Source: Chlorobium sp. (lineage in GTDB: Bacteria; Bacteroidota; Chlorobiia; Chlorobiales; Chlorobiaceae). From it: DNA of 64,000 nt. Location: positions 1 through 64,000 of the forward strand of contig JANQHQ010000026.1 in NCBI GenBank assembly GCA_028282595.1, read 5' to 3'. This document shows, one piece after another, positions 46,879-58,592 of this stretch. Below the pieces are notes generated by a model, which was not told the origin of the DNA, searched no databases, and worked only from the letters and a program-made list of their open reading frames with translations. Numbering within the stretch: the first letter of the stretch is position 1; the number at the start of each line of letters is the position of its first letter. The position numbers and the translations under genes are program-made.

Positions 46879-49074
46879 TCAGCCCCCGAGACGCTCGACC
46901 GAGAACACCCCCTGCACCTTGCGGATCCTGTCCATGAGCCCCTGCAGCCTGCCGATGTTGCGGACAAAGACCATGACGGTTCCGATGAACATCCCGTCCT
47001 TGGCGTGAAGGGAGATGCCGCGGATATTGGTGTCGGACTTCGAGATGACGCCCGTGATCTGGTTCGTGATGCCGATCCTGTCCTCGCCGATAACCTTGAT
47101 GCCCGCGAGAAACTGGGTTTCGACCTTCCTGTTCCACGACACGCTCACCACGCGCTCGCTTTTCAGAAGATTCTCGTTGCTGACGTTCTGGCAGTTCTTC
47201 CGGTGAATCCTGACCACACCCTCTTTCGTGACGAACCCGATGATATCGTCTCCGGGAACGGGCTTGCAGCATTTGGCGTAGGAGTAGGCGATGTTCGGCA
47301 GCCCCTCGATGATCACCTCGTCCTTGCCGATCCGTTCGCCCTCCTTTCCCTTGCGGGCCTGCTCGGCGAACGCCTCGTACTGTACGTCGTCCGAATCGGT
47401 CTTCTCGGGCAGCGGGGCCTGTTTTTCAAGACCGGCGAGACCCTGCATGACTTTTTCACCGTCGATCTGCTGGCTGGCCAGCGCGCTGAAGAAGTCCGCA
47501 GGGGTCTTGACCCCGTATTTCCGGGCGTACTTGACGATGTCGTTCTCGGTAAAGAGCTTCTTCGTGCCCGACACCATCTTCTCCCACATGCTGCGGCCTT
47601 TTTCGATCTGGAGCCGACGCTCCTCGTTGATCGCGGAGCGGATCTTCATGCGCGCCCGGTGCGTCACGACGAACTTCAACCAGTCGGCTTTGGGGGTCTG
47701 TTTTTTCGACGTGATGATCTCGACACGGTCCCCGGACCGCAGCTCCGAATTCAGGCGCACGATCTTTCCGTTGACTTTCGCGCCGATACAGCCGTTTCCG
47801 ATCTCGGTATGTATCGCGTAAGCGAAGTCGATCGGCGTGGCCTCGGCCGGCAGGGTTTTCATATCCCCCTTGGGAGTGAAGATATAGACCTCGTCATGAT
47901 AGAGATTGAGCTTGAACCCCTCCATGAAGGAGGCCGCGGAATCGGCATCGTTGATCAGCTCGCGTGCCCATTTCAGAAAGGTGTCGATCATCGCGTCGTC
48001 TCTCGACACCTTTTCCTTGTAACGCCAGTGGGCGGCCACACCGAATTCGGCGAATTCGTGCATGCGGCGGGTTCGTATCTGCACCTCGATAACCCTGCCC
48101 TTCGGCCCGAGAATGGCCGAATGCAGCGACTGGTAACCGTTATGCTTGGGGATCGAAATGTAATCCTTGAAGTGCTGCGGCAGCGGCGGGTACTTCTGCG
48201 TGATGAAACCGTACGCCGCGAAACAGTCGGATATCAGCTCAGTATCGAGAACGATCCTGATCCCGTAGAGATCGTGAATATCCTCGAACCGCTTGTTCTT
48301 GTGCCGCATCTTGCTGTAGATCGAGTAGAGATGCTTCGCCCTGCCCTGAACCTCCACCTTGAAGCCCTGCTTTTCGAGGTCCTGCTTGATGGGAACGATC
48401 ATCTTGTCGAGATAGGCGATCCGCTGGCCCCGGCTCAGCCGGACTTTCTGCTGCAGCGACTCGAACATCTCCGGGTCGATGTACTTGAACGCGAGGTTTT
48501 CAAGCTCGATCTTCATCTTTCCGAGACCGAACCTGTGGGCGAGCGGGGCGTAGATGTCACGCGTCTCGAGAGCGATCCTCAGGCGGCGGTGCTCGGGAAG
48601 TGCGTCGAGCGTCCTCATGTTGTGCAGGCGGTCGCAGAATTTGATCAGGATGACCCTGACATCCTTGACGACCGAAAGCAGCATCTTGCGAAACCCCTCC
48701 GCCTGGGTGATCTCCCGGTTGTCCATGATGCCCGAGATCTTGGTCAGCCCCTCGACGATATCGGCAACCTCGACTCCCAGTTCGGCGGCCATGTCCTCGT
48801 ACGTATACTCGCTGTCCTCTATCACGTCGTGCAGGAGAGCCGCGGCGACCGAAACGCCGTCGAGCGGCAGTTCGGTCACCAGGATCCTGGCGACCTCCAC
48901 CGGATGATGGAAAAAGGGTTCGCCCGAAGCCCTTTTCTCCCCCTCGTGCGCACGGTAGCACATGAAGAACGCTCTCTGAATCAGCGACTCATCGAACGCC
49001 CTCAGGTTCTCCCGCGCAAGACGGAGCAACTGGTGCAGTTTGTCGTACTGGGCCTTGTCGATCTGGGCTAACAT
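46879..49074 (-). CDS. relA: bifunctional (p)ppGpp synthase/hydrolase, RelA/SpoT family
   Basis: The 731 aa stringent-response enzyme has an intact HD hydrolase site (HHPVEVA near 56; LLHDVIED at 81-88, His82/Asp83). A synthetase domain follows (YGIRIVLD, HNGYQSLHSA and EVQIRTRRMHEFAEFGVAAHWRYKE). Then come TGS (IFTPKGDMKTLP), a Cys-containing region (YAKCCKPVPGD) and a C-terminal ACT domain. Both catalytic halves look active, so this may be the only long RSH enzyme of the cell. It is convergent with the PorV-like gene, nine bases apart. Confidence 0.93.
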   Translation of the reverse strand: MLAQIDKAQYDKLHQLLRLARENLRAFDESLIQRAFFMCYRAHEGEKRASGEPFFHHPVEVARILVTELPLDGVSVAAALLHDVIEDSEYTYEDMAAELGVEVADIVEGLTKISGIMDNREITQAEGFRKMLLSVVKDVRVILIKFCDRLHNMRTLDALPEHRRLRIALETRDIYAPLAHRFGLGKMKIELENLAFKYIDPEMFESLQQKVRLSRGQRIAYLDKMIVPIKQDLEKQGFKVEVQGRAKHLYSIYSKMRHKNKRFEDIHDLYGIRIVLDTELISDCFAAYGFITQKYPPLPQHFKDYISIPKHNGYQSLHSAILGPKGRVIEVQIRTRRMHEFAEFGVAAHWRYKEKVSRDDAMIDTFLKWARELINDADSAASFMEGFKLNLYHDEVYIFTPKGDMKTLPAEATPIDFAYAIHTEIGNGCIGAKVNGKIVRLNSELRSGDRVEIITSKKQTPKADWLKFVVTHRARMKIRSAINEERRLQIEKGRSMWEKMVSGTKKLFTENDIVKYARKYGVKTPADFFSALASQQIDGEKVMQGLAGLEKQAPLPEKTDSDDVQYEAFAEQARKGKEGERIGKDEVIIEGLPNIAYSYAKCCKPVPGDDIIGFVTKEGVVRIHRKNCQNVSNENLLKSERVVSVSWNRKVETQFLAGIKVIGEDRIGITNQITGVISKSDTNIRGISLHAKDGMFIGTVMVFVRNIGRLQGLMDRIRKVQGVFSVERLGG

Positions 49075-49199
49075 GGAAAAACGACGCTAATCGGTTTGAA
49101 TGTTCTGATTCATGGTCCAGGCAGTCAATTTACGATTGTCCAAGCTCATTTCAACCTGCCGGACACGCTCTTTTTCAGCTTCCGGAAACGCATCTCCGC

Positions 49200-51254
49200 T
49201 CATTTCGAATCCCCGCTCTTTTCAGCCGCTGCCTGCTCGATCTTCATGATCTCGTCGCGCAGATAGGCGGCCTTTTCGTATTCCATGTCCACGGCGGCCT
49301 CCTGCATCTCCATTTTCAGACTTTCGGCCATGGCGTATAGCTCCCGTTCGCCGAGCGAGGCCACGAGCTCCTCGAGCACTCTTTCGGGGCGCCGGGCAAG
49401 CCCGAGTCTTCTTCTCCTGAACCGTTCCTCGGCATCCGCGACGCCGGTGGTGTCGAGAACCTGGTCGAGCGACTTGACGATGGACGACGGAACGATTCCA
49501 TGCTCCTCGTTGAAACGCCGCTGCACCGTCCGCCGCCGTTCGGTCTCCTCCATGAACACACGCATGGAGTCGGTTATCCTGTCGGCATAGAGCACGACCC
49601 GGCCCTCGACGTTGCGCGCAGCCCGGCCGGCGATCTGCATGAGGGATTTGCTGTCCCGCAAAAAACCCTCCTTGTCCGCGTCGAGTATCGCGACAAGCGA
49701 AACCTCGGGCAGATCGAGACCCTCGCGCAGCAGATTGACCCCGACCAGCACGTCGATATCCCCCGTGCGCAGCTCCCTGACGATCTGCATCCGTTCGAGG
49801 CTCTTGATTTCGGAATGAAGGTACCTCGAACGCAGGCCGGCCTTTCGGAGAAAATCGTGCAGATCCTCGCTCATACGTTTCGTCAGGGTCATGACCAGGC
49901 ATTTGCACCCCTTCGCGATGTGCGTGCGGATCTCTTCGAGAAGATCGTCGATCTGGCCGCCGACCGGACGAACGCTGACCTCGGGATCGAGCAGACCGGT
50001 CGGCCTGACGAGCTGCTCGACGACAACCCCGCCCGACCTCGACAGCTCCAGTTCGCCGGGGGTTGCGCTGACGCAGATCATCTGTGGCACCAGCGACTCG
50101 AACTCCTCGAAGCGCAGCGGACGGTTGTCGAGAGCCGAGGGCAACCGGAAGCCGTGTTCCACAAGAATGGTTTTCCGGGAACGGTCCCCGGCATACATGC
50201 CGCGAATCTGGGGAAGCGTGACGTGCGACTCGTCGACGACGACCAGGTAGTCGTCCGGGAAATAATCCAGAAGGCAGTACGGCCTGTCGCCCGGCTTCCG
50301 GCCGGAGAGGTGCCGCGAGTAGTTTTCGATCCCCGAGCAGTAGCCGAGCTCCTTCATCATCTCGAGATCGTACCGGGTCCGCTCCTCGAGCCTGCGTGCC
50401 TCGACCAGCCTCCCTTCACCGCGAAGCGTGTTCAGGCGTCCGGCAAGCTCGTCCTCCATGGCCAGCATCGCCTCCTTGAGCCTCGCCTCCCCGGTCACGA
50501 ACTGCCGGGCCGGATAGACGACGGCGTACTCCTGTTCCTCGACGACCTCTCCGCTCCCGTGGTCGAAAAACCGGAGCCGGTCGATTTCGCTGCCGAAAAA
50601 CTCTACCCGGAGAGCGAGGTCTTCGTGCGCGGGCACCAGATCGATCACATCTCCGCGAACCCTGAATTTTCCCGGTCCGAGTTCCACGTCGTCCCGCAGA
50701 AAATGCAGTGCCACCAGTTCCTGAAGAAACTCCCCCCGTTCCTTTTCCATTCCCCGGCGAAGTTCGAGAATCTGCGCCCGCCACTCGTCCGGCGAGCCGA
50801 GACCGTAGATGCAGCTGACGGAGCTGACGACGATCACGTCCTTCCTGCCGCTGAGCAACGCACCGGTGGCCTTCAGCCGGAGCCGTTCGATCTCGTCGTT
50901 GATCCTGAGATCCTTCGCGATGTACTTGTCCAGGGACGGCAGGTAGGCCTCGGGCTGATAGAAATCGTAGTAACTGATGAAGTACTCCACGGCGTTATGG
51001 GGAAAGAACTGCCTCAACTCGCCGTAAAGCTGTGCGGCGAGCGTCTTGTTGTGACTGATGACGAGCACCGGCTTGTCCGCCCCGGCAATGACGTTCGATA
51101 TCGTGAACGTTTTTCCGGATCCGGTAACGCCGAGCAGGGTCTGGAAAGGATCGCCCCTCCGGACTCCCGCCGACAGTTCCCGTATCGCCCGGGGCTGATC
51201 GCCTTTCGGCTCGTAGATGCTTTCGATTCTGTAGATACCGTTTTCCCTGCTCAT
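49200..51254 (-). CDS. uvrB: excinuclease ABC subunit B
   Basis: The 684 aa helicase-like subunit verifies DNA damage for UvrC incision. Walker A GVTGSGKT is at 42-49. The beta-hairpin region is [12 protein letters not shown], and later motifs are [10 protein letters not shown] and IAGRAARN. The C-terminal UVR domain ([18 protein letters not shown]) binds UvrC. The start [10 protein letters not shown] at 51254 gives normal length; a longer in-frame extension lacks similarity. The upstream 250 bp to the divergent M16 gene holds no gene. Confidence 0.95.
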   Translation of the reverse strand: MSRENGIYRIESIYEPKGDQPRAIRELSAGVRRGDPFQTLLGVTGSGKTFTISNVIAGADKPVLVISHNKTLAAQLYGELRQFFPHNAVEYFISYYDFYQPEAYLPSLDKYIAKDLRINDEIERLRLKATGALLSGRKDVIVVSSVSCIYGLGSPDEWRAQILELRRGMEKERGEFLQELVALHFLRDDVELGPGKFRVRGDVIDLVPAHEDLALRVEFFGSEIDRLRFFDHGSGEVVEEQEYAVVYPARQFVTGEARLKEAMLAMEDELAGRLNTLRGEGRLVEARRLEERTRYDLEMMKELGYCSGIENYSRHLSGRKPGDRPYCLLDYFPDDYLVVVDESHVTLPQIRGMYAGDRSRKTILVEHGFRLPSALDNRPLRFEEFESLVPQMICVSATPGELELSRSGGVVVEQLVRPTGLLDPEVSVRPVGGQIDDLLEEIRTHIAKGCKCLVMTLTKRMSEDLHDFLRKAGLRSRYLHSEIKSLERMQIVRELRTGDIDVLVGVNLLREGLDLPEVSLVAILDADKEGFLRDSKSLMQIAGRAARNVEGRVVLYADRITDSMRVFMEETERRRTVQRRFNEEHGIVPSSIVKSLDQVLDTTGVADAEERFRRRRLGLARRPERVLEELVASLGERELYAMAESLKMEMQEAAVDMEYEKAAYLRDEIMKIEQAAAEKSGDSK

Positions 51255-51504
51255 AGACGCCCGTTTCAGGCTGTGACGCAAACAAACGCGGTCCCTGGGG
51301 CTCCGCGCCCAGATTTTCCCCAATTAAAACTATTTATATCATTTGTTAGTTCTTTCTCAGAGTTGTAACATGAGCCTACGCCGACCGATCGAAACAGGAA
51401 CCGGAAACAGCCCGGATGTGAGGGTTTTTCGGCCTCCGCGAGCCCTTTTGGAAGGGTTTCGCACGGCGCGTCCCAGGCTCCCTGCAAGACAGAGCTAACA
51501 TGCC

Positions 51505-54465
51505 ATGCATTGTTCATTTTCGGGACGACACCTCCCGTCGCCGACCCGGTTCATCATCACCGGCCTCGTCCTGTTTGTTTTCATTCACTTAATTTCTTCC
51601 TGCAACACCATGAGTTCTGAACAACGGGAATATTCATACATCACACTGCCCGAGGATTCCCTGCGCACCCGCATCTACACCCTGAAAAACGGTCTGACGG
51701 TCTATATGAGCCCCAAAAGCGACGAACCGAGGATCTATACCTCGATCGCCGTCAGGGCCGGGAGCAAGAACGATCCGGCCGAGACCACGGGCCTGGCGCA
51801 CTACCTCGAACACATGCTCTTCAAGGGAACCGACTCCATCGGCGCCCTGGACTACGAGCAGGAAAAAGTCGAACTGCAGAAGATCATCGACCTCTACGAG
51901 GAATACCGCTCGACCGACGATCCGGACAAACGGGCGGAGATCTACCGCCAGATCGACAGCGTCTCGAATTTCGCCGCGCAGTTCACCATTCCCAACGAAT
52001 ACGACAAATTGCTCAGTTCGATCGGCGCACGGGGGACCAACGCCTATACCTGGGTGGAGCAGACCGTCTACCTGAACGACATCCCCTCGAACCAGCTTGA
52101 AAAATGGCTCTCGATAGAGGCCGAGCGCTTCCGCAACCCGGTCATGCGGCTCTTCCACACGGAGCTGGAAACGGTTTACGAGGAAAAGAACATGACCATG
52201 GACAGCGACAGCCGCAAGATCTGGGAAAACCTCTTCGAGGGTCTTTTCCGGAAACACACCTACGGCACGCAGACGACCATCGGCAAGGCGGAGCACCTGA
52301 AAAACCCCTCCATACGAAACGTCATCGACTATTACCGGTCCTGGTATGTCCCCAACAACATGGCCATCTGTCTCTCGGGAGATTTCGATCCCGACGAAGC
52401 CATCCGGCTTATCGATCGGAAGTTCTCGCAGCTCGAGCCGCGCGCCGTTCCGGAATTCGTTCCACCGGTCGAGGACACGATCGAAAGCCCGGTCGTCACC
52501 AGGGTCAAAGGGCCCGAAGCCGAAGAGCTCGTCCTGGGCTTCCGCTTCGGCGGCGCGGGATCGAGGGATTCGGATTATCTGACGCTCATCGACAAGATAC
52601 TCTACAACCAGACGGCGGGCCTCGTGGACCTCAACCTGAACCAGGCACAGAAACTGCTCGAGGCGCAGTCGATGCTGGTTTCGATGAAGGATTACTCGAC
52701 GCACATCCTCAGCGCCAAACCCCGCAAGGGACAGAGTCTCGACGAGGCGAGAGAGCTCCTGCTCGAGCAACTCGAAAAAGTGAAGTCCGGGGATTTCCCC
52801 GACTGGCTGCTCGAAGCGATCGTCAACGACCTGAAAGTGGAGGAGCTCCGCGCGTTCGAAACCAACCGGGGACGAACGGAAGCCTGTGTCGACGCTTTCG
52901 TGCTCGGCCTGGACTGGCAGCATGTTTCGGGCAGAATAGAGCGGCTCTCCGCAATCACGAAGGGGGAGATCGTTGATTTCGCGTCGAAACACTACGGCGA
53001 CAACTACGTGGCCGTTTACAAGGAACACGGACCGACCGAGGAGACCGACAAGATCGTCAAACCGCCCATCACCCCCCTTACGGTGAACCGCGATACGACG
53101 TCGGCGTTCGCCAGGGAGATCCTCGGCCGGAAAACAGAGGAGATCGAGCCGCTCTTTCTCGATTTCGACAAGGACATCGAAACCAGGAGCATCACCCGCG
53201 ACGTGAACCTGCACATGGTCGAAAACCGGGAAAACGATCTCTTCTCCCTCTACTACGTCTTCGATTACGGAACGATTCACAGCAAGACGATAGACCTCGC
53301 CCTGGACTATCTCTCCTATCTCGGGACGTCGAAACTTTCACCTTCCGAGTTCAGCCAGGAGCTGTACAAGATCGGCGCGAGCTTTACCGCCTTTACCGCC
53401 GACGACCACCTCTACCTGAAGCTTTCGGGGCTCCGCGAGCACTTTCCCGAAGCGCTCGCCATGCTCGAGGCGCTACTGACAGATGTCCGGGCGGACGCGG
53501 AAGCCCTTGAAAAATTCAAACAGGGCGTCCTGAAGGAGCGTGCGGACGACAAGCTGTCGAAACGCAAGATCCTCTTCGAAGCGATGTACAACTACGGCCG
53601 CTACGGTTCGTCCTCCCCCTTCACCAACGTCCTGAGCAACAGCGAACTGGAGAAGGTCTCCCCGGATGAACTGCTCGCTGAAATCCGCCGTCTCACGGGC
53701 TTCCGCCACAGGGTGCTCTACTACGGTCCCGGCGATTCGCGGGAGCTTGCCGCCAGACTTGCCGAGCTCCCCCGCCTCCAGGCGGACCTTCGGCCCGTCC
53801 CGGACGCCGATCCCTTCGAAGAGCTCGCCCAGGAAGCCGATTCGGTCTATGTCGTCGACTACGACATGACACAGGCCGAACTCCTGATGCTCTCGCGCGA
53901 CAGCCTCTACGATCCGTCCAGGGTCCCGCTGATCTCTCTTTTCAACGAATACTACGGCGGCGGCATGTCGTCGGTCGTGTTTCAGGAGTTGCGCGAGGCG
54001 AAGGCTCTCGCCTACTCGGTGTTTTCCATCTACCGGATTCCGAAAGACAGAAGACACCATCACTATATTTTCAGTTACATCGGAACCCAGGCCGACAAAC
54101 TCCCCGAAGCGCTTTCCGGCATGACGGGTCTTTTTGAGACGCTTCCCGAATCCCCGGAGCTCTTCGCGACGGCCCGGGAGGGCATCAGGCGCAAGATCCG
54201 GACCGAGCGATTGACCAGAACATCGATTCTGTTTACCAGGGAAGAGGCCGGAAAACTCGGACTCGACCGCGACATCCGGCAGGACATCTACCGGGAAACG
54301 GAAGCTCTCGACTTTCCGGACATCGAGGCGTTCCACCGCGAAACGTTCAGGGACAGGAACCACACGCTGCTCGTTTTGGGCAAAACCGACAATCTCGACA
54401 TGGAAACCCTGAAACGTTACGGAACCGTCCGGAAACTGACCCTGGAAGAGATCTTCGGCTACTGA
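51505..54465 (+). CDS. M16-family zinc peptidase lipoprotein
   Basis: The 986 aa protein has a lipoprotein-type leader (LISSCN, Cys33) and two M16 halves. The N-terminal half has the inverted zinc site HYLEH (99-103) in [14 protein letters not shown], with the distal Glu in ETVYEEKNM. The C-terminal half lacks the zinc site, as is normal for the chaperonin-like partner domain ([40 protein letters not shown]). It should act in the periplasm on short or unfolded peptides. Single-chain M16 proteins of this size are the pitrilysin/PqqL type. Confidence 0.88.
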   Translation: MHCSFSGRHLPSPTRFIITGLVLFVFIHLISSCNTMSSEQREYSYITLPEDSLRTRIYTLKNGLTVYMSPKSDEPRIYTSIAVRAGSKNDPAETTGLAHYLEHMLFKGTDSIGALDYEQEKVELQKIIDLYEEYRSTDDPDKRAEIYRQIDSVSNFAAQFTIPNEYDKLLSSIGARGTNAYTWVEQTVYLNDIPSNQLEKWLSIEAERFRNPVMRLFHTELETVYEEKNMTMDSDSRKIWENLFEGLFRKHTYGTQTTIGKAEHLKNPSIRNVIDYYRSWYVPNNMAICLSGDFDPDEAIRLIDRKFSQLEPRAVPEFVPPVEDTIESPVVTRVKGPEAEELVLGFRFGGAGSRDSDYLTLIDKILYNQTAGLVDLNLNQAQKLLEAQSMLVSMKDYSTHILSAKPRKGQSLDEARELLLEQLEKVKSGDFPDWLLEAIVNDLKVEELRAFETNRGRTEACVDAFVLGLDWQHVSGRIERLSAITKGEIVDFASKHYGDNYVAVYKEHGPTEETDKIVKPPITPLTVNRDTTSAFAREILGRKTEEIEPLFLDFDKDIETRSITRDVNLHMVENRENDLFSLYYVFDYGTIHSKTIDLALDYLSYLGTSKLSPSEFSQELYKIGASFTAFTADDHLYLKLSGLREHFPEALAMLEALLTDVRADAEALEKFKQGVLKERADDKLSKRKILFEAMYNYGRYGSSSPFTNVLSNSELEKVSPDELLAEIRRLTGFRHRVLYYGPGDSRELAARLAELPRLQADLRPVPDADPFEELAQEADSVYVVDYDMTQAELLMLSRDSLYDPSRVPLISLFNEYYGGGMSSVVFQELREAKALAYSVFSIYRIPKDRRHHHYIFSYIGTQADKLPEALSGMTGLFETLPESPELFATAREGIRRKIRTERLTRTSILFTREEAGKLGLDRDIRQDIYRETEALDFPDIEAFHRETFRDRNHTLLVLGKTDNLDMETLKRYGTVRKLTLEEIFGY

Positions 54466-54505
54466 CGGCTCCCTTTCACCAACCGTATAAACAACGCAGA
54501 CAATC

Positions 54506-55420
54506 ATGGGCTCATTACTTTTTCTCGGCATCGTCCTCCTTTTCATCGGCTTTACAGCCAGGAACCTCAGTCCGTCGCTTTTCCGGTTTTCGGGACTGTT
54601 CAAGGCCGGCGGCGTGCTGGCCATCGTGCTCGGTGTACTCACGGCCAGCATCCGGATCGTCGAACCCGGCAAGGTCGGGGTCCAGGTGCTCTTCGGACAG
54701 GTACAGAAGGACATCCTCGCGAGCGGACTGAACATCATCAATCCGCTCGTCAAGGTGGAGTTTTTCGATATCACCACCCAGACCTACACCATGTCCGGCA
54801 CGGAAACGGAGCTCTCCCAGCTCAGCGACGCGCCCATCAGGGTTCTGAGCGCCGACGGCCTGGAAGTGACGATCGACATGACCGTCGTCTACAGGATCAA
54901 CCCGTCGAAAGCACCGGAAATCCGGCGCGAGATCGGTCCGGGGCTCTCCTATATCGACAAGATCGTGCGACCGACCGCCCGTACCAGGATCAGGGACAAC
55001 GCCGTCATCTACAACGCCGTGGACCTCTATTCGAAACAGCGGGAAGAGTTCCAGAGCAAGATCTTCGAGAGCATCAACGCCGACTTCGAGAACCGGGGGC
55101 TCATTCTTGAAAACCTGCTTGTGCGCAACATCTCCCTCCCGGCTTCGGTGAAAGCCGCTATCGAGGCGAAGATCAACGCCGAACAGGAAGCTCAGAAAAT
55201 GCAGTTCGTGCTCCAGAAGGAAACCCAGGAGGCGGAGAGAAAACGTGTCGAGGCGAAAGGCATATCGGATTACCAGGAGATCATTTCCCGGTCCCTGAAC
55301 GACAAGTTGCTCAAGTACGAACAGATCAAGGCGCTCCAGAAACTCGTCCAGACAGACAACTCGAAGGTGATCATTCTCGGCGACAGCAAAAACGCGTCGA
55401 TGCTGATCGGGGACAAGTGA
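54506..55420 (+). CDS. SPFH/band-7 (prohibitin-like) membrane protein
   Basis: The 304 aa product has an N-terminal helix pair (about 3-18 and 33-50), then the SPFH domain (VEPGKVGVQVLFGQVQKDIL.., FDITTQTYTMSGTE, DGLEVTIDMTVVYRI). A coiled-coil follows (INAEQEAQKMQFVLQKETQE, then EAERKRVEAKGISDYQ). The end (SKVIILGDSKNASMLI) resembles prohibitin/HflK-type proteins, which form rings and often regulate FtsH proteases; no protease gene adjoins. It lies 40 bp after the M16 gene on the same strand. Confidence 0.88.
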   Translation: MGSLLFLGIVLLFIGFTARNLSPSLFRFSGLFKAGGVLAIVLGVLTASIRIVEPGKVGVQVLFGQVQKDILASGLNIINPLVKVEFFDITTQTYTMSGTETELSQLSDAPIRVLSADGLEVTIDMTVVYRINPSKAPEIRREIGPGLSYIDKIVRPTARTRIRDNAVIYNAVDLYSKQREEFQSKIFESINADFENRGLILENLLVRNISLPASVKAAIEAKINAEQEAQKMQFVLQKETQEAERKRVEAKGISDYQEIISRSLNDKLLKYEQIKALQKLVQTDNSKVIILGDSKNASMLIGDK

Positions 55421-55567
55421 GCCGATGGCTGCCGAACGCAAAGCCGCCCTCCACCGCCGAACCGCGGACGGTCCGGGGGCGGCTATGCCCGGCAAGCGAA
55501 ACCGGGCGGTCCTCTCCGGGCGCTCCCTCGGAGCAGGCAGGCCGCACGCCGTAAACCACCCCCGCCG

Positions 55568-56650
55568 ATGAAACTGCTCGACAAATACATCGCGAAGCAG
55601 TTCTTTGCAACCTACCTCTTCGCCAGCATCAGCTTCACGGCCCTGTTTCTGCTCATCAACCTGATCGAAAACCTGGACGAGTTCATCGACAACACTCCGC
55701 CGGGCACCGACCTGTTCGGCTACTACCTGAGTCTCGTTCCCGAAACCGTTCTTCTGACCTCCCCGCTCAGCGCCCTTCTCGCGTCGCTGTTCGTCACGGG
55801 CAGACTTTCCGCCTCCAGCGAGCTGTCGGCCATGAAAGCCGCCGGAGCGGCCCTGAACCAGATCATGCGGCCGTTCGCCGGAGCCGCCCTGCTCGTGGTA
55901 CTTTTCAACGTGCTCAACGCCGGATGGCTGAGCCCTCAGGCCGCCGTCACGAAAAACCGCTTCGAAGCGAACTACTTCAACAAGAAATTCGACGATCTGC
56001 TCGACGACGCCCAGATCAGGATTATCGAGTCACGGAACCGGATTCTCTCCATCGGCACGCTCGACAAGAACACGATGCAGGGGCTCGACGTCTCGCTCGA
56101 AACCTTTCGGGGAGCCGTCATGACCCGGAGGATCGACGCCGAAAGCATCTCTTACGACACGACCTCGGGCAGGTGGATTTTCCACCGGACCCAGACCCGC
56201 GCTTTCGAAGGCGACGGATTCTCCTTCCGGGAAAATCCCGGCCGCGACACGCTGAAACTCTCGCTGAAGCCCTCTTCGTTCAAGGACCTGGCCGCACGGC
56301 CGGATGAAATGGACCTGCTCCAGCACGCGCGTTACATAGAAGAGAAACAGAGCGCCGGATTTTCGAACCTCGGCCGAGCCGTGGTGAACTTCCACGCCAA
56401 AATCGCCCTTCCGGCGGCATCCCTGATCATCGTTTTCATCGGCGTACCGCTCTCGGCGCGGAAAAAGCGGAGCGGCCTCGCACTCGAAACCGGCATCAGC
56501 CTGTTAATCGGTTTTATCTACCTCGGACTGGAGAAAGCGCTCTCCACCATCGGATACAGGAACCTCATCGATCCGGCGCTGGCGGCCTGGTTGCCGAACC
56601 TGCTGTTTCTGGGCGTCGGCGCACTGATCTACAGAAGCACCGGAACATGA
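55568..56650 (+). CDS. LptF/LptG-type permease (YjgP/YjgQ family)
   Basis: The 360 aa product shows the family start KLLDKYIAKQFFATYLFASISF, six membrane helices (three N-terminal, three C-terminal) and a central beta-jellyroll periplasmic domain. Members form the LptB2FG extractor of lipopolysaccharide. The C-terminal IALPAASLIIVFIGVPLSARKKRSG is characteristic. Whether it is LptF or LptG cannot be decided. The gap before it (147 bp) is GC-rich with stem-loop potential. Its stop overlaps the next start as ATGA. Confidence 0.85.
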   Translation: MKLLDKYIAKQFFATYLFASISFTALFLLINLIENLDEFIDNTPPGTDLFGYYLSLVPETVLLTSPLSALLASLFVTGRLSASSELSAMKAAGAALNQIMRPFAGAALLVVLFNVLNAGWLSPQAAVTKNRFEANYFNKKFDDLLDDAQIRIIESRNRILSIGTLDKNTMQGLDVSLETFRGAVMTRRIDAESISYDTTSGRWIFHRTQTRAFEGDGFSFRENPGRDTLKLSLKPSSFKDLAARPDEMDLLQHARYIEEKQSAGFSNLGRAVVNFHAKIALPAASLIIVFIGVPLSARKKRSGLALETGISLLIGFIYLGLEKALSTIGYRNLIDPALAAWLPNLLFLGVGALIYRSTGT

Positions 56651-57489
56651 CCATGCAACAGGAATTCAGACCACCGATCGTCCTGATGACCGATTTCGGG
56701 CTCCGGGACCCCTACGTAGGCGTCATGAAAGGCGTGATAGCCGGCATCTCCCCCCGAACGCCCGTCATCGATCTCACGCACGGCATTTCACCCCAGAATA
56801 TCAGGCAGGGCGCGTTCTTTCTCGAAACCTCGGCGCCTTACTTTCCCGACGACGCTATCTTCGTGGCGGTCGTCGACCCCGGCGTGGGCACCGGAAGACG
56901 AGCCGTCGCCCTCGTCTCGGAACGGGGACAGGTGTTCATCGCTCCGGATAACGGCCTGCTCGGCGGCATTCTCGAAAACGGAGGCGTAACGGCGTGTTAC
57001 GAGATAACCAGCAGGGAGCGCATGCTTGCCGGACAGAGCGCGACCTTCCACGGGCGGGATATCTTCTCTCCGGCCGCGGCGCATCTGGCGGCCGGAGCCG
57101 CTCTGGAAAGCCTCGGCGGCCCGGTCGCTCCGGAAACCTGCGCAAGGATTTCACGGCCCGTGAATCGCACGAGCGACGGGGGAATGACCTGGGAAGGCGA
57201 AATCGTCTACGCCGACATCTACGGCAACCTCGTCACATCGCTTCCGGGCGACCTCGTCGAGCCGGACCGCTCCGCATGCCTGACGACGGAAAACGGCCAC
57301 ACGGTTCCGCTGCTGAGAACCTACGGCGATGTCGGCAAAGGAGAGGCGCTGGCCTACAGGGGCAGCAGCGGGTTCCTGGAAATCGCCGTCAGAGACGGCA
57401 ACGCTTTCCGTTCACTCGGCGCGAAAGAATGCGAAAGGGTAACGCTGACAAACCGTTTCGGGGAGAAAAGAGACCGGCGGGAAGGATGA
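56647..57489 (+). CDS. SAM hydrolase/hydroxide adenosyltransferase (DUF62 family)
   Basis: The 280 aa protein belongs to the SAM hydroxide adenosyltransferase family related to chlorinase and fluorinase. The blocks MTDFGLRDPYVGVMKGVI, VIDLTHGISPQ and AVVDPGVGTGRR match, and the His/Arg/Asp triad region (ATFHGRDIFSPAAAHLA) is intact. Members hydrolyse S-adenosylmethionine to adenosine and methionine; a halogenase is unlikely without its specific loop. The start overlaps the LptF/G gene stop, so the two are coupled. It converges on rpoD. Confidence 0.83.
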   Translation: MTMQQEFRPPIVLMTDFGLRDPYVGVMKGVIAGISPRTPVIDLTHGISPQNIRQGAFFLETSAPYFPDDAIFVAVVDPGVGTGRRAVALVSERGQVFIAPDNGLLGGILENGGVTACYEITSRERMLAGQSATFHGRDIFSPAAAHLAAGAALESLGGPVAPETCARISRPVNRTSDGGMTWEGEIVYADIYGNLVTSLPGDLVEPDRSACLTTENGHTVPLLRTYGDVGKGEALAYRGSSGFLEIAVRDGNAFRSLGAKECERVTLTNRFGEKRDRREG

Positions 57490-57543
57490 TCGCATCGAAG
57501 GATTGTCACCTAACGGGAGACCCCGGGCCGGACCTGAAGAGGC

Positions 57544-58443
57544 CTAACTGCCGATATACTCCTTGAGAATCTTGCTGTACGCAGACTGACGGAGTCGCCG
57601 TATGGCCTTTTCCTTTATCTGCCGCACCCGCTCTCTGGTGAGCTTGAATTTCTCGCCGATCTCCTCGAGCGTCAGGGGGTTTTCCATCCCGATGCCGAAG
57701 TAGGAACGGATGACGTCGGCTTCCCTCGGAGCGAGAACCGAAAGCGAACGCTCGACCTCGAGCGTCAGGGAGTCCCTGTTCAGACTGTGGTCGGGGCGCT
57801 GACCGTCATTCTGCAGGACGTCGAGCAACCGGTTGTCGTCCCCCTGGGCGAACGGGGCGTCGACGGAAACATGGCGGCCGGCGATTTTGAGCGTATCGGC
57901 TACATCCTGGGAATCCATGTCGAGCACGTTGGCGAGTTCCTTGGTGTTGGGGTCCCTTTCGTACTCCTGTTCGAGCTGACTGTACGCCTTGCTGATCTTG
58001 TTGAGGGTTCCGACGCGGTTGAGGGGAAGGCGCACGATCCTGGACTGTTCGGCAAGCGCCTGCAGAATGGACTGGCGAATCCACCAGACCGCATAGGAGA
58101 TGAACTTGAATCCCCTGGTTTCGTCGAACCGTTTGGCGGCCTTGATCAGCCCGAGATTACCCTCGTTGATGAGGTCGCCGAGCGTCAGCCCCTGGTTCTG
58201 GTACTGCTTGGCCACGGAAACGACAAACCGGAGGTTGCCCTTGATCAGTTTGTCCAGCGCCCGTTTGGCGCGCTTGTACTCGGGAGTGTCCACCGGCATG
58301 TCGTAGCCTTCCTTGATAGCCTTGGTGAGCTTGACCTCGTCCTCGGCCGTCAACAGTTCGTACTTGCCGATCTCCTGCAGATAACGGTCGAGAGAAAGGC
58401 TCTCGCGATTGGTTATCTGCTTGCTGATTTTTAGCTGCCTCAT
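57544..58443 (-). CDS. rpoD: primary RNA polymerase sigma factor (RpoD/SigA type)
   Basis: The 299 aa sigma-70 factor has region 1.2 ([18 protein letters not shown]), region 2 with the core-binding and -10 recognition helix ([12 protein letters not shown].., [10 protein letters not shown]), region 3 ([14 protein letters not shown]) and the region 4.2 helix-turn-helix ([20 protein letters not shown]). It lacks region 1.1 and the long non-conserved insert of E. coli RpoD, as is usual for the primary sigma factors of Bacteroidota and Chlorobiota. The ATG at 58443 has GGAGA upstream; a GTG six bases earlier is also possible. Confidence 0.92.
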   Translation of the reverse strand: MRQLKISKQITNRESLSLDRYLQEIGKYELLTAEDEVKLTKAIKEGYDMPVDTPEYKRAKRALDKLIKGNLRFVVSVAKQYQNQGLTLGDLINEGNLGLIKAAKRFDETRGFKFISYAVWWIRQSILQALAEQSRIVRLPLNRVGTLNKISKAYSQLEQEYERDPNTKELANVLDMDSQDVADTLKIAGRHVSVDAPFAQGDDNRLLDVLQNDGQRPDHSLNRDSLTLEVERSLSVLAPREADVIRSYFGIGMENPLTLEEIGEKFKLTRERVRQIKEKAIRRLRQSAYSKILKEYIGS

Positions 58444-58592
58444 TGACACTCTCCGTCTCTGACTTCTTTACGGGAAATCCCGGTCATGGTTTTTCGAAAA
58501 AGAACAAAATAGACATTCAGACGAAATGAAAAAACCGGAGAGCACGAGACCCGCAGGCCGCCGCTCCCCTCTCTTCCCGGCGCCCGCCCCCG

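Noticed and set aside
47005..49071. Long plus-strand open frame (688 codons) opposite the RelA/SpoT gene
   Set aside because: Shadow frame; the minus strand has all catalytic motifs of a (p)ppGpp enzyme.
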